Assembly: GCA_018398765.1 (NCBI GenBank)
Contig: JAHBMJ010000546.1
Location: 1-18,462 of the forward strand
Source of the DNA: Chromera velia
Lineage: Eukaryota; Sar; Chromeraceae
DNA: 18,462 nucleotides
Reading direction: 5' to 3'
In this document: in pieces, positions 18,449 to 18,462 of the stretch
How the letters are laid out: every line of letters starts with the position of its first letter
Numbering within the stretch: the stretch's first letter is position 1
Notes under the pieces: generated by a model
What the model saw: only the letters and a program-made list of their open reading frames with translations
The model's database searches: none
What the model was told of the DNA's origin: nothing
Made by a program: the position numbers and the translations under genes

Positions 18449-18462
18449 CCCCCCCCCCCCCC
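18449..18462. repeat. C14 homopolymer at the right edge
   Basis: Fourteen C residues end the window just inside the next bL21 intron. Such runs often break assemblies, so the edge could be a contig end. Confidence 0.7.

Noticed and set aside
1-18462. Prokaryotic or viral genome segment, CRISPR array or operon
   Set aside because: Multi-exon genes with GT-AG introns, a secretory A1 protease and an organellar ribosomal protein show a eukaryotic nuclear genome. The 54-bp repeats are coding and diverged, not CRISPR repeats, and there are no viral core genes despite the virus-shared knuckle motif.
1-18462. tRNA, rRNA or other structured RNA genes
   Set aside because: I looked for tRNA B-box-like GGTTCRANNC and clover-leaf arms in the gene-free stretches and saw none that held; a covariance-model scan would be decisive.

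Overview
The window looks like nuclear DNA of a eukaryote with many introns. Genes are interrupted by GT-AG introns full of simple repeats, start codons sit in A/G-3 contexts, and there are no bacterial ribosome-binding sites or operons. TGCATGCA promoter motifs, a pepsin-type secretory protease, an organellar bL21 gene and Ser/Glu/Gly-rich coding style all suit a myzozoan alveolate. A chromerid alga such as Chromera velia is my best guess, made from style and not proven. A stramenopile or haptophyte alga cannot be excluded.

Four genes are supported. (1) Minus strand, 3409-1313: a single-exon, 698-residue protein with two arrays (8 + 7 units) of an 18-residue C-x-H-x6-C-x2-C zinc-knuckle repeat. 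(2) Plus strand, 4118-10068: a ten-exon A1-family (pepsin-like) aspartyl protease with signal peptide, DSG and DTGTS catalytic motifs, and a C-terminal acidic tail. (3) Minus strand, 14846-12342: an 834-residue paralogue of gene 1 with 12 knuckles in five clusters. (4) Plus strand, 16227 to beyond the right edge: a bL21 ribosomal protein, probably mitochondrial, with a long N-terminal extension and five exons visible.

Layout: 1-1312 is intergenic with AT-rich, decayed repeat copies. Genes 1 and 2 are divergent across 3410-4117, which holds an unusual series of perfect 10-11 bp tandem duplications and palindromes. Genes 2 and 3 converge on 10069-12341, an AT-rich and apparently gene-free spacer. 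Genes 3 and 4 are divergent across 14847-16226, which carries two TGCATGCA elements. The same pattern (minus-strand knuckle gene beside a plus-strand gene) therefore occurs twice.

The genes do not form an obvious pathway. The most notable points are the two zinc-knuckle array genes, the structured divergent promoter, complementary repeat arrays flanking the 55-nt exon 9 of the protease, and the paired loss of two conserved active-cleft residues in the protease. Exon borders were set by reading-frame continuity, splice motifs and family similarity recalled from memory; no alignment or transcript data were available.
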